A DNA stretch of 64,000 nt from Parasponia andersonii (lineage: Eukaryota; Streptophyta; Magnoliopsida; Rosales; Cannabaceae), in assembly GCA_002914805.1 (NCBI GenBank), contig JXTB01000182.1, forward strand, positions 141,177-205,176, written 5' to 3'. A program made the translations under genes and the position numbers. The notes below the pieces were generated by a model. It did not search any database, was not told the DNA's origin, and worked only from the letters and a program-made list of their open reading frames with translations. This document shows positions 49,758 through 61,433 of this stretch, one piece after another; within the stretch, counting starts at the first letter, position 1, and each line of letters opens with the position of its first letter.

Positions 49758-50533
49758 TGTTGGAGCGGTTTCTCACTAGCTGTCCACGTGTCTCTGAATC
49801 GCTGATGCTGTACTCTCCAACTGTCCACGTGTCCTCGCTTTCCCAAAGTGCTCTGAACTCCAGGCAAGGTCGAAGAGGCGGGGGTGGCCACCTGCAAAGA
49901 CTCTCCGATGCTTAAGTCAGTAATCAATCTTTTATTTAGGGTAGCAAGGAATTAGTTCTATATGAGTATATATTTGTTTCTTGCTCATAAGCTTTTTTTT
50001 ATACACTTCTTTTTGTAAGCGTACATGCCCCCCTCGAGAACGCATGGCTCATATATATATAGTCCTGAGATTGTGAACCATGCGGGTCTCAATCTCAGGA
50101 CTGAGTACCTTTCTTCTCAAAGTTTTTTTCCAGAGGTCACGGGCCGAGATTACCGTGATCTCCTCTGTATCGCCGTAGCCTGATTTCCGCCGCCTCCTAT
50201 GGCTTGAGTCTGTCAGGAGTGAGATTTGGACAAATCGCCGTTCTGTCAGGATAGCTTGCCCCTTGTGCACGCTTACCCAAGATCGTATTAAATACTCTGT
50301 TTGGGTCTAGAGTTGCAAGTTGCTTTCCATTGTATTCTGGTAGAAGACCCCTGGGGCTTCTGACCCCCCAGCTGTCGAGGTAAGGGTTGGACTGGGCCGA
50401 GTCTGGGCCTGTGATGGGCTCGGCCCTAACCTCGGACGGCCCCATGGCTAACTGTGATATCACGAGCAACCCGCGTGACCTGTTCTGCCGCTTAACCATC
50501 CACGTGGAGTATGATTTGGAAACAGGTCCCACA
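49758..50533 (-). repeat. 3' LTR of the second Tat element
   Basis: 776 bp. A purine-rich tract (minus GGGAAATGGGGGCAG, 50549-50535) lies just outside it, as expected for the polypurine tract. It pairs with 61434-62207. Confidence 0.9.
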
Positions 50534-50689
50534 ACTGCCCCCATTTCCCTACTTGATGGATTCATATCCGTCAAGTGGGGAAATCGTTTATCCGTTCCTC
50601 CAATATGGGGGATGCATGTGGCTCCCTCCTGTCGACGCGGAGGCACACTATCCTATGTCATAAGGGGAAAAACTCTTCAGCTCCCCCTC

Positions 50690-50697
50690 TATAAAAG
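50690..50697 (+). promoter_or_regulatory. TATA box of the antisense gene
   Basis: TATAAAAG lies 129 bases before an ATG at 50819, followed by a pyrimidine-rich leader with CTAGGGTTTCTAA (a telo-box, near 50759-50771). It faces away from the LTR and against gag-pol, so the antisense gene appears to have its own promoter. Confidence 0.6.
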
Positions 50698-50818
50698 CCG
50701 CAATTATGCTCATTTGCCTCTTTACTAAAATCTTCACTCATTCTAGCCTCATAAAATTCTAGGGTTTCTAATTTCTTCCCTTCTAGAGACTTTTATTCTT
50801 TCAATCATATCTAGAACA

Positions 50819-53810
50819 ATGACTTCAGGTCAAAACTAGGAATTGCGCCCCATCATGGATTCAGAGTTGGATTCACTAAGGAGACAACTCTGCCTCCCAG
50901 ATAGAGTGACACTGCAAAGGGTCGAGGGCCTTGTGGATTGGTTTCTTCGTCCTTATGCCCCCGAAGGGTCTATCATCTTGGGCAGAAAACATCTGGACTG
51001 GCTGCAATTCCCCCTTCCTCCTCTGGTCCACCAATTTTTTGCTTTGATGGGGATCCATCCGATGTAATTGAATGCAAATGGGGTCATGATTCTGATGGGG
51101 CTTTCCGCCCTGTCAGTACTCTATAATTTGCATATTGACCCAGAGGTGGTCTTTTATGCTTACAAGCTCACCCTCATCCCCAAGAAGAGTTCCTACCCTA
51201 CCTTTTACCTCCAACCGCTGCCGGGACGTCATATCTTCTGGGGCTTGCCGAGGTCAGATAAGCAGTGGGACTCCCACGCCAAGCTATACGTCGTTGGAGG
51301 GGCGTGGTGCTCCCCTTGGGTGAATAGGGAGTACTTCCAAATTCCCTTGGCTTTTCTGCAGAGTAAGTGCTTGGTGGTGATTTTCGGGTATGTGCCCTCC
51401 TCGTATGTTATTGCTCACGTTATTTTGTCTTGTGCAGCCTCGGCAGAAGAGCATAGGTTCGAGCCGCGTTTGTCAGCGGGGCAGCTCAAAGACTTGGAGG
51501 GGATCGTCATCTTCGAATCTCCCAGGGACTGCCGGCACATCCAGGCCGTCCTCAACCCCCTGGTGATGAACATGATGCCCAGGATGGTTTCATACCTTCC
51601 ATTCCCTCTGGATACCTGGGTCATCACAATGCACATGCGGAGCCGACTTGATGCCTCTGCCCTGAACCAATTCCACCGGGACGAGCATGACCGAATCGCC
51701 ATTGTGGGTCGGCAGGTTACAGCTTCAAGCCAATTGGCGCCGTCTAGCCACAAGCTCGAGGAGGCCGTGAGGCTTGTGGCCGAGGAGTGCATCAGGCTCC
51801 TCAGGGAGGAAGCCGCCGCCCCCAAGAGGGCTAAGGGTGGGTTCATTTTCGCATCCTTGAGCTTCGTGGATCAGATTGTGGCCGTGACCTAAATATGTTA
51901 CTTGTTCTTTGCAGGTTCTGAGACGGGCCCATTGGCTAACCCCTCCCCTGTCAAGGGGGGAGCTGTGGGTCATAAGGCTCGCCCCAAGGCACCCGTAGGC
52001 CGGCATCTCGCGGTGCTTTTAGGAGATGGAGTGCCTACAGTCCCCCGCTCCGACACAGGTGGATGCAAGGAGACGCCGCTAAGTCTGACTGGGGAGTCTG
52101 CTGCACCAACCTCGTCCACCCCTAACTCCGGTTCGAAATCGGGTACTATTTGCCTAGATGGGGAGATTGCCGAGCTCAGTGGGGGGGCTCCGAGGTTGAA
52201 GTCTCGACTATCTTCCCCTCCCCTGGTCCCAATAAAGCGGCGACACGAGGTCGGCTCATCTAACGAATAAGAGGGCTGGACAGAGAAGAGGGGCAAGGTT
52301 ACCCCCTCGCTTGACAGTGACGATGATGGGGCCATGCTGACTCTTCTAAGGAGAAGAAGGTCGGTGCACAACAGCCCGCCTAGAGGAGATGCACCACCTC
52401 CCTCTATGGCCGATGGCGCTCCAGGTGGCGTCGGGATTCCCTCCATCCCTATCACCACTGCTTCAGGGGCATGCCCGGCTGGCGGAGAGGGTCCCCTCAT
52501 GGCTGGCAGGGCGGGACCGTGTTCCCTAGGCGCAAGCAACGCCCAAAGAGAGGGTCCGGCCGTAGGGCCGGAGCTGGAGATGCTCTCTTTGGGGAACGTC
52601 GAGCTGGTCACCAAACGTACCTTTGCACAGGTTTGATCCATTCAATTGCTTCTATATTTTTCAGCATCCTTGCTAAACGCTGACCCCCCTTTTTTTGTTT
52701 AACTTGCAGCTGGCTGCCATCCAGTCTTTCTACTCCTCTCGCGTCCGAGATTTGACCGAAGAGCTGAGTTCCCGCTCTGCACTGGCCGAGCGCAGCAAGG
52801 CCGCCCTCACCGAATTGAGATCTAACTTCGATTTATATCGGAGCCTCGAAGAGGCGAGGGTCAGCAGCATGGTGGCTCACGCTCTGAGTGTCGAGAGGAC
52901 CAGGCGCAAGGAGATGGCTGCGAGACTGGCTGAGGCAGAGGCCGACAAGCTTGCCCAATATGAGGCCGCTAGACTGGCTCAGAACGAGGTAAAGGACAAA
53001 AAGCAAGAATTGCAGAGTGCGGGGGCAGAGATGGGGCTGGCTTTCATCGCCCGTGATAGGGCTATTGATGATGCCAAAGAAGCGAGAAAAGCTGAGGCGA
53101 AAGCCAAGCTTGAGGCTCATTCTCTGCAACGCAGACTTGACTAGTCCAACGAGGTAAATCGATCTCTCTTCTTGGATCACAAAAATCTGATGGGTGCTCA
53201 TGTGGAGATATCTCACAAACACAGCGAGGATCTTGCCGACATTAACACTTTTTTGGTCGCCTTATCATAGCGGCAAGCGGAGCTCAGGCTGGCGGCGCTG
53301 AAGGATAGGCTGGCGGACGCGGAGAAATTAAAAACGAGGTACCAGAGGCAGGTGGACGTCCTTTCTGCGGAAAGTTACAGGTCTGGCTGGGAGAGTAGAG
53401 AGTTCAAAGGCCACGCTGAAATGGTAACGCCAGACCAGTTTGACGAGCAGAAAGGCGTCGAGAGAGACCACTATTCCGTCAAGCACTATATGCAGCAGCT
53501 TGGGGATGAGATCAGCATCACTACCCGGCTGACGTGATGAAGATGCTTACTGCGGAAAAGGACGGGCCCTCTACATCTGCTTCTGGTGCCAAAGAGCCTA
53601 CCCCTGTTTCTGATCCGCCAGGTTGAACTTCGGATGCCCCTGACAGCCAGCCTGCTCCCGAGGTCTCAACTGGTAAGGGGTCTGGCGCGGTCATTGTATC
53701 CAGCGATGAATCTGATCCTGGTACGCCACCCTCCACCAGGGCTGGTCCAAATGTCGAGACTGGCCGCGCTCCCCTTGCCGGAGGTAATTAGGGCCCATAA
53801 TTTTGTACAT
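50819..53810 (+). pseudogene. Antisense gene of the second Tat element
   Basis: Plus strand, opposite to gag-pol. An N-terminal part (50843-51380) carries LPPLVHQFFALMGIHPM and NANGVMILMGLSALSVLYNL motifs of the Transposase_28 type and a PLPGRHIFWG motif. A middle part follows (51400-51890), then a serine/proline/glycine-rich linker (51900-52640) bounded by intron-like CAG borders. A long coiled coil lies at 52695-53144 (LAERSKAALTELRSNFDLYRSLEEAR), with a charged tail to about 53800. The layout equals that of the antisense gene at 37617-40320. The family is known to splice. Function unknown. Broken. Confidence 0.65.
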
Positions 53811-54480
53811 TTGTAAAGCTGACCCCAATTGTAATCCTCCGTATAAATAATAAAAACAGTGCAATTTTCTTTAGTCTGTTTTCTTTTTCTTTGTTGACCG
53901 CATCCGGGGTAGAGTTAAACCTTGTTGTAGCCGTCTGTATAAATAATTGTGGATGACTCGGATGGGCACGATTTCAGACTATTAGTGAGTCCTCCTTAAG
54001 CCATGACTATTAAGATTAGTTCCAGAGATAGGGATGCGAGCTTTGACTCGTCCGGTTTTACGGAGGTATAACTTCTGTTATGGCTTGTTTTGGCAGAGTT
54101 CGACCCAGCGTGTGGCTGGACTTCTCCGATCCCGAATGGGACCGCACTCGAACTCAGCTCTAGGAATCGGTCGACCATTGTTTGGACCCGTCATTGCAAA
54201 GGAGAAGGCCTGGGCTCGGCTCTTACCGGGAACAAACAGGGCACTATCACTCTGATGTCTCCCTACGAGTCCGTTCGCGACCCACCTCCCGTAAATAGGG
54301 CTTATGATCGCGCACCATTGTTGACCGTGCGCTTTGTATTTTTAGGACATAATAAACAGACTTTAATCTTAATTTTTGTCTTTCACGTTTGGCCTGGTAC
54401 TGGACTACCTCCAACGGGTAGACTCCAAATTCGTTCACATCCTGCCCATGCGCAAATAAATCATCCCCCATCAGAGCCTG

Positions 54481-54680
54481 CTTTCCTTTGGCTCTTCGTA
54501 TAGCTAAAACGTTCCTTAGGGAGGGTCCACTTCCAACGAGTGGATCCCGACCCTGCTTTCCTTTAGCCACTCGTATAGCTAAAATGTTTCTCAGGGAGGG
54601 TCCTCTTCCAATGGGTGGATCCCGACCCTGCTTTCCTTTAGCTCTTCGTGTAGCTAAAATGTTCCTTAGGGGGTCTGCTG
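54481..54680 (+). repeat. 75 bp tandem repeat, about 2.6 copies
   Basis: CTTTCCTTT starts units at 54481, 54556 and 54631, and the GTGGATCCCGACCCTG block recurs at the same spacing. The period is a multiple of three. Confidence 0.9.
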
Positions 54681-54681
54681 G

Positions 54682-55480
54682 CAAGCTTTTGAGTTGCGCA
54701 CCCCTTTTCTCCTCGTACGTTTTCTCGGGCCATCGGCAAGCATTTTATTGCACGATGTGATTCCCATAGTATGATCGTTTGTGAGGTCTGTTGGCAAGTT
54801 TTTGTTGCACAGCTGTTTCCTCTTCGTACATTTTCTCGTGTCGTCGACGAGCGACGTGGCTCCCATAGTACGAGCGTTTTTGAGGTCTGCTGGAAAATTT
54901 TTGTTGCACAGCTGTTTCCTCTTCGTACGTTTTCTCGGGTCGTCAGCAAGTGACGTGATCCTGTAGTACGATCGTTTTTGAGGTCTGCTGGCAAGTTTTT
55001 GGTTGCGCAGCTCTTTCCTCTTCGTACGTATTCTTGGGTCATTGACAGGCAACATGATCCCATAGTACGATCATTTTTTAGGTTTGCTGGCAAGTTTTGG
55101 TTGCGCAGCTTCTCCCTCTTCGTACGTTTTCTCGAGTCATCGACAGGCGACGTGATCCCATAGTACGATCATTTTTTGAGGTCTNCTGGCAAGTTTTTGG
55201 TTGCGTAGCTCTTTCCTCTTCGTACGTTTTCTCGGGTCGTCGACAGGCGACGTGATCCCATAGTATGATCGTTTTTGAGGTCTGCTGGCAAGTTTTTGGT
55301 TGCGCAGCTCTTTCCTCTTCGTACGTTTTCTCAGGTCGTCGACAGGCAACATAATCCCATAGTACGATCGTTTTTGAGGTCTGCTGGCAAGTTTTTAGTT
55401 GCGCAGCTCTTTCCTCTTCGTACGTTTTCTCGGGTCTTCGACAGGCGATGTGATCCCATAGTACGATCATTTTTAAGGTC
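54682..55480 (+). repeat. 99 bp tandem repeat, about eight copies
   Basis: GAGGTCTGCTGGCAAG-type starts fall at 54782, 54882, 54980, 55079, 55178, 55277, 55376 and 55475. Steps are 98-100 and the last five are exactly 99. Each unit has TTCGTACGTTTTCTCGGG and CCATAGTACGATCG. One ambiguous base lies at 55185. Confidence 0.93.
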
Positions 55481-55489
55481 TGCAACTGA

Positions 55490-56100
55490 GGCATGGGGTC
55501 TGCCACTGTGGGCGGACCCCTTTTCTGTAGCAGCCCGGTATGATTTCTTGCCCGTGCAAATAAAACGTGGGGTCTGCCACTGTGGGCAGACTCTTTTCCG
55601 TGTGGCAGAAGACCTGACCTGTTTTAGAATTAAGCTTTTTAATAATATAAGCGTTCACATGGGTTTCACGCGTGAATAGTGTGTGGGGTCTACCACGGTG
55701 GTCAGACCCCTTTTCCATAGCGACCCAAAAGATAAATCCACACGGCAAAAAGGGAACTTGACCTGTTTTGGATTTAAGCTTTTCAACAACATAGGCATTC
55801 ACATGGTCTTACATCATATTTATGTGCCTTACACGTGATACTTTTTCAAGTGCTGAGCGTTCCACGTGTTCGGCAAATTTTTCCCGGTCTTGAGTTCCTT
55901 TAGGATATACGCACCATTGTCGAGCACTTTGACCACCTCATAGGGTCTGATCCAATTGGAGTCCAGTTTCGAGGAATTCCCTATTCTAACTTTCAGGACC
56001 TAATCCCCGGTATTAAATCGTCAGACACTAACCTTTTTTGCATAGTAGGACCTAGCCTGCTGGTGGTATGAAGCCAGGTTGACCAGGGCCATATATCTCG
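55490..56100. other. Spacer between repeat array and integrase, with a loose duplication
   Basis: GGGGTCTGCCACTGTGGGC recurs near 55495, 55570 and (worn) 55685, with a GACCTGTTTT block after the last two. No domain seen. Confidence 0.6.
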
Positions 56101-56120
56101 TTTCTTCCAGGAGATCTGTA

Positions 56121-59100
56121 TTACGGCTTAACTGACGTTCGTTTAAGGGGGGCATCTTTTACCACCTTGGAGCGGAGGGTCGGGAGGCCGACCTCGGTCG
56201 GGATCACTGCCTCTGATCCGTAGACCATGGCAAATGGTGTTCTTCCAGTAGAACTCTGCTCTATGGTTCGATGGGCCCGCACAACGGCCGGCAGTTCTTC
56301 TAACCACTTGCCATTAGCCTCCTGCAAGTTCTTTTTGATGTTGCTGAATATGGCTTTGTTCGTCACCTCTTCTTGGCTGTTCCCCTGAGGGTAGTTCATG
56401 GAAGAGAAACTGAGCCTTGTATCATATAGCTCGCACAACTCCTTGAGCTTAGCATTTTGGAACTGCGTGCCGTGATCGGCGTGTATCTCTCTCAGAATCC
56501 CGAATCGACAGATTATGTTCTTCTAGATGAAATTAATCATGTTTGCCTTATTAACTATCGTATAGGCTTCAACCTCTACCCATTTGGTGAAGTAATCCGT
56601 GGCCAGCAGGATATACCTCCTTCCCCCTGGACTTCTGAGGAGCTCTCCGATGATGTCCATACCCCATTTGGCAAACGGCCAAGGAGTTATGTTCGAATGA
56701 AGTACCTCCACGGGCTGACATTTCACTGGAGCGAACCTCTGGCATTTATCACATTTCTTAATGAATCGGGCTACCTCTGCCATCATGTATGGCCAAAAGT
56801 ATCCGGCCGTTAGGGCCTTGTGGGCGAGGCTACATCCGCCAGAGTGGTTGCTACATACTCCCTCGTGGATTTCCTCCATCAGTTTTTGCGCTTCAACGAG
56901 ACCTATACACCGTAGCATCGGACCCATTGTCGATCTCCTATATAGTTGTTCACCCACCATCGAGTATCTAGCAGCTTTTAATATGACTGACCTTGCCTCC
57001 TGGGGGTCTGCGGGTAGGTTCCCCAACGTCAAATACTGGGTGATGGGTTTCATCCACCCTTCGTCAGCAGCTCCAGTTGCGAACACCTGGCGCGTAGGGG
57101 TCTACAGGGGATCCTCCATGCTCCCGCCTTCTAGGAGAACTTCTATGCTTCCAGCCGTACCCCAGATTGACGCACTCTTAGCTAGCTCGTCGGCCCTCTA
57201 GTTCATCTCCCTAGGGATCGGTTCGATATTGAAATTGCCAATGCGAGCTTTTGCCCTCATTACCTTGGAGAAGTACCTGTGCAACCTCGGTTCTTTTACT
57301 TCGAAGTTTTCCCTGACCTGACCTACAATCAACTGCAAGTCGGTCTTTAGTGCGATGTTCTCCAATCCGAAGTGCAGTGCCAGCTCAAGGCCTTGTAGGA
57401 GTGCCTCGTACTCCGCCTCATTGTTAGTCACCTGGAAGCCGAGCCTCAATGCCTTCTCAACTCTGAGACCCATTGGGGTCTGCAAGACTATCCAGATACC
57501 TGACTCTGAGGCATTCGTGGATCCATCAGTGTAGAATGTCCAGGCTGAAGGGGGGCGAAGTTGAGACATCTGAGACGGGTCATGCTGCTCACCGAAGGAT
57601 TCGATTTCCACTAGAAAATCCGCCATGACCTGTCCTTTCTTCGCCGCTCGAGGCCGATACTCGATATCGTATATTCCCAGCTCGATGGCCCATTTGGTCA
57701 GTCATCTGGACAGGTCTGGCTTGGCCAAAATTTGGCATATGGGGAAATCCGTATACACGATGACCGAGTGTGCCTCAAAATACTGCCGGAGTTTCTTTTT
57801 AGCATTGACCAGAGCGAGGACCAGCATTTCTGCCACACTATATCGGGTCTCGGCATCTAGGAGCATACGGCTTATATAAAACACCGGTTTCTGTTTGCCG
57901 TCTTCCTCGATGAACAATACAGTACTGATCGCTACTTCGGACACTGCTAAATAGGCATACAAATGCTCCCCCTCTGCTGGAGAAGCCAGGATAGGTGGGT
58001 GACTCAAATATAGCTTGAGCTCTGTCAGTGCCCTGTCCTGTTCCTCCACCCAGATGACAGTAGAGCTTTTCTTCAAGCATTGGAAGAAAGGCTTGCATCA
58101 GTTGGACATCTTGGAGACGAATCGGCTGAGAGCGGCTATCTTTCCAGCCAGATGTTGGACCTCCCGAATGGTCGAGGCTTTCTGCACATTTGCGATCAAG
58201 GTCAGCTGGGTCGGGTTTGCCTCAATACCCCTCCTGCTCACGATATGCCCTAGGAATTGACCAGAGGACACCCCAAATGCACATTTCTTGGGATTCAGAC
58301 GCATCTGATGTTGCCTCAGAATCTGAAAACATTCGTTTAGGTGCCTCAGATGGTCTGAATCTTCCCTGCTCTTCACGACCATATCGTCGATGTAGACCTC
58401 TATAGTCTTCCCTAGTAGCCCGGCGAACATTTTATTCATGAATCTTTGGTAGGTTGCCCCCGCGTTCTTCAAGCCAAATGGCATACGCCTGTAGTAGTAC
58501 AGACCACGCTCCGTGATAAAAGCCGTGTGGATCTGATCTTCCGCATACAGGGGAATCTGGTTGTACCTAGAGTAGGCATCCAAAAAGCTCATTCTGTTGA
58601 ATCCCGCTGTCGCATCTACCATTTGGCCGATTCTTGGCAGGGGGAAGCTATCCTTCGGGTAGGCCTTGTTCAGGTTGGTGAAGTCTATGCAAATACGGTC
58701 GTCGCTGTTTTTCTTTATCACCACTACCGGGTTGGAGACCCAACGCGGGTATACGCATTCCCTGATCAGACCATTCTCCAGCAGCTTCTCTACCTCCTTG
58801 TTGATCGCCCTGTTTTTCTCTGGTGTGAACATTCAGGGTTTCTGCCTGACTGAAGAGAAATTGGGATCTATGTTCAGTTGGTGGCAGAAGTGTGCGGGGT
58901 CTATCCCAGGCATGTCGTCGTGGGACCACGTGAAGACGTCCTCGTTCCGCTTTAGGAATCCCAACATCTCGTTCTTTTGCTCCTCGGGTAATAAGGCCCC
59001 GATTAGAATCACCTTCGCCGGTTCTACCCCTTTCAAAGGGACCGCTACCAGCTCCTGGATCGTGGATTCCAGGCCGTCAGACTCCTCCTCAATTCGCTTC

Positions 59101-59795
59101 ATGTACGCTGGCAGGCGGTCCTTTGATTGCTATCCGTCCCCGATTGCGGCACTAGCACTCGCGTCGGCTCCCCTCAGGGCGGTTGAAAAGCATTTCCTTG
59201 CGGAGGCCTGGTCTCCCTTGATATCTATCGTATAGGTACTATCCTTTGATAGACATCTTAAGACCCAGTGGAGGGTGGAAGCGACCCCATGCATGGCGTG
59301 GATCCATCCCCTTCCCATGATGACATTGAAGGAGGACTAGCAGTCAATGACGACGAAGTCCACGTCCCAGCATCTCTCCGCAGCGCAGACATTCAGGGTC
59401 ATGACGCCTAAGGAGCAGACCTTTGTGCTGTTGAAAGCGAATAGCAGCTGACAGGTTAGCCTGAGTGCGCTTTGATCCAAGCCCATATTCTCGAATGTGC
59501 TAAGGAACAGGATATCGATGCTGCTTCCACCGTCGACTAGGACCCTTCCGACTAATGCGGAGCCGATCTGCAGTTTAATCACCAAGGGGTCATCGTGAGG
59601 TAGGCGTACCGTAGTTAAATTTTGCTGGGTGAAAAAGATAGGGGCGGCAGAGGTGCGGCTCTCTCCCGACATCAAATGGTTGACGGAATGGCCCATCCTC
59701 CTCAGGTGCTTCATCCTTCCTTCAGTTCTTTTGAGGCATTTCTCCCTCTCCTCTTGATCCTGGGTCGGCTCTGGCCTATCCATGATGGTCGGCAC
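56121..59795 (-). pseudogene. pol region: protease, RT, two RNase H, integrase
   Basis: In minus order: aspartic protease (59600-59340, VLVDGGSSIDILFL), reverse transcriptase (59100-58098, FTNLNKAYPKDSFPLPRI and YIDDMVVKS), RNase H type 1 (58076-57702), archaeal-like RNase H (57560-57198, FYTDGSTNASESG and TNNEAEYEAL), integrase zinc region (56880-56760, H-x-H then C-x2-C as CDKCQRF), and integrase core (about 56700-56130, WGMDIIGEL and ATDYFTKW). The second RNase H is diagnostic of the Tat lineage. Several breaks. Confidence 0.9.
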
Positions 59796-59828
59796 TATCC
59801 TCAGGGTCTACTCTCCTGACCCAGAGGC

Positions 59829-61338
59829 TTAGGTCTGCTTCCCTTTTTCAGGCCTGGTGACGTCTTCCAGCGGCTGGGCTCCGCCAGTTTTCACATACTG
59901 TTTTAACTTGCCGGCGTGGATCGCCATCATGACCTGTGCGTAAAGGTTGCGGCAGCGGACGGTGTCGTGCCCGAAGTCTTTGTGAAACTGGCAATACCTG
60001 TTCCTATTCTTCATATGCTCAGGGACGCAAGATTTGGGCGGGTCTTTGAAAATGCCTCTGTCCTTATTTTGGAGGTAGATCACGTCGATCGGCGTGTTGA
60101 GCTCATACTTCGGCAGGGGGTCACGGGACGTCTTCCTCCTCTTGCCACCTTCCTAACTGTCTCGGATAGGGGCTTCTTGCTTCGGAGCCGGCCCTTGGCC
60201 TGGCGAGAGCCTCTTCACCCCTTACAGAGCTGGGGTTTGTACCGGCGTCATTGTTATCGCGGCGGAGGTCTTGGGCGCCTTCTGGTGGCTTTCCAGCACC
60301 CTGAATACCCCTTCTGACTTCGCTTGGACGTCCGCCATATCGTACAGAAGATTCAAAAGGAGCTGGTCTGATAGTATTGATCCTGGCTGCAGGCTCCTGA
60401 CGAATGAGCCTGCGGCTTGGACCGAGTCGGCATTATGGACCAGGGATATTACCTCGAGGAAACGCGAGAGGTACTCTAGCGGGGACTCATCTGCGGCCTG
60501 CTCTAACCGATCTAGGTCTCGCATGGTTTTTTGCTCTCTCCAAACACCCGCGTACTGCTTTAGGAAAAATTTGCAGAAAATCTTTGAACCCGTTTATGGA
60601 TTTTTTCCGAGAGCTGTCTGAACCATAGCAGAGCTGGTCCCACCAAGGTCGTAGAGAAGACTTTACAGGTCACGGCTTCGTCCCTGGTTTCCAAGGCCAT
60701 CTTCTGTTGAAAGTGGTATATGTGATCGAGGGGGTCAGTTTTCCCCTCGAACGGCCTGAAGGTCAGGGTCGTGAAGTCCCTCGGCCTGGGCTCCATCTGG
60801 ATCCAGTCGGCGAAGGCTGTCCAGTTGATCCCTCGCACAGTTTGTTCTGCCAGATCGTCGGGGGTCTGGCTGTGACGGGCCTCGAGTCTCTTACTCAACT
60901 CCGCCATCATCTCTTGCTTCCAGTCGAGAGGCGTACCTCCTGGGCTTCCATGGCATCTTCCGCCCATTGCCCCTTGGTTTGGAGGGGTCTCGACTGGCTT
61001 TGCTGTGCCCCCTGCATCCGCGATCCAGATGGGGCGGGAGCTTCTCCTCGTGGTTGAATTCCGAATTCTTGTTAGACCTCTTCGTCAAAATCTTCTCTCC
61101 GCTGGGTCCTGTCTTCGCTCGCCAGCAACCCTTCAAGGCGGGCATTATCTCTGCGTACCTCTGTGACTTCGTCCTTTAAACCTAGGATGGCCTCGTGGGC
61201 CATTTCTGCCTTCCGGTTTGCTTCTGCCAGGGCGACAAGCATCTGATCCAGCTTCTGCTCCAGATCTGGTCGTGCTTCTCGGGAGCTCCCTTCAGCGTCA
61301 GGACGTGTGCTCCTGGTTGTCATCCTTGAGGGTACCAT
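59829..61338 (-). pseudogene. gag region of the second Tat element
   Basis: A coiled-coil-like start (61270-61080, KLDQMLVALAEANRKAEMAHEAI), a retrotransposon gag domain (about 60790-60230, RPFEGKTDPLDHIYHFQQKMAL and ALLWFRQL) and a CCHC-like knuckle (about 60010-59950, YCQFHKDFGHDTVRC). It is adjacent to the primer site. Broken. Confidence 0.85.
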
Positions 61339-61412
61339 CAGACGTTGTATGGCTTTTTGTTCGGAGAGAGCGCGATCGTGAGTCTCCTACTCTTTTTCGC
61401 ACGCTCAACCTT

Positions 61413-61430
61413 TTCCCACAGATGGCGCCA
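61413..61430 (-). other. Primer binding site of the second Tat element
   Basis: Minus TGGCGCCATCTGTGGGAA, three bases from the 5' LTR. It differs after eight bases from the site of the first Tat element, so the two use different primers or sub-lineages. Confidence 0.75.
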
Positions 61431-61433
61431 AAC

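Noticed and set aside
54682-55480. CRISPR-like array
   Set aside because: The units are long and contiguous with no variable spacers, and the genome is a plant.
54638-55506. Long minus-strand frames across the tandem arrays as a repeat protein gene
   Set aside because: They stay open because the unit is 99 bp. They have no start context, no domain, and lie outside gag-pol and the antisense gene.
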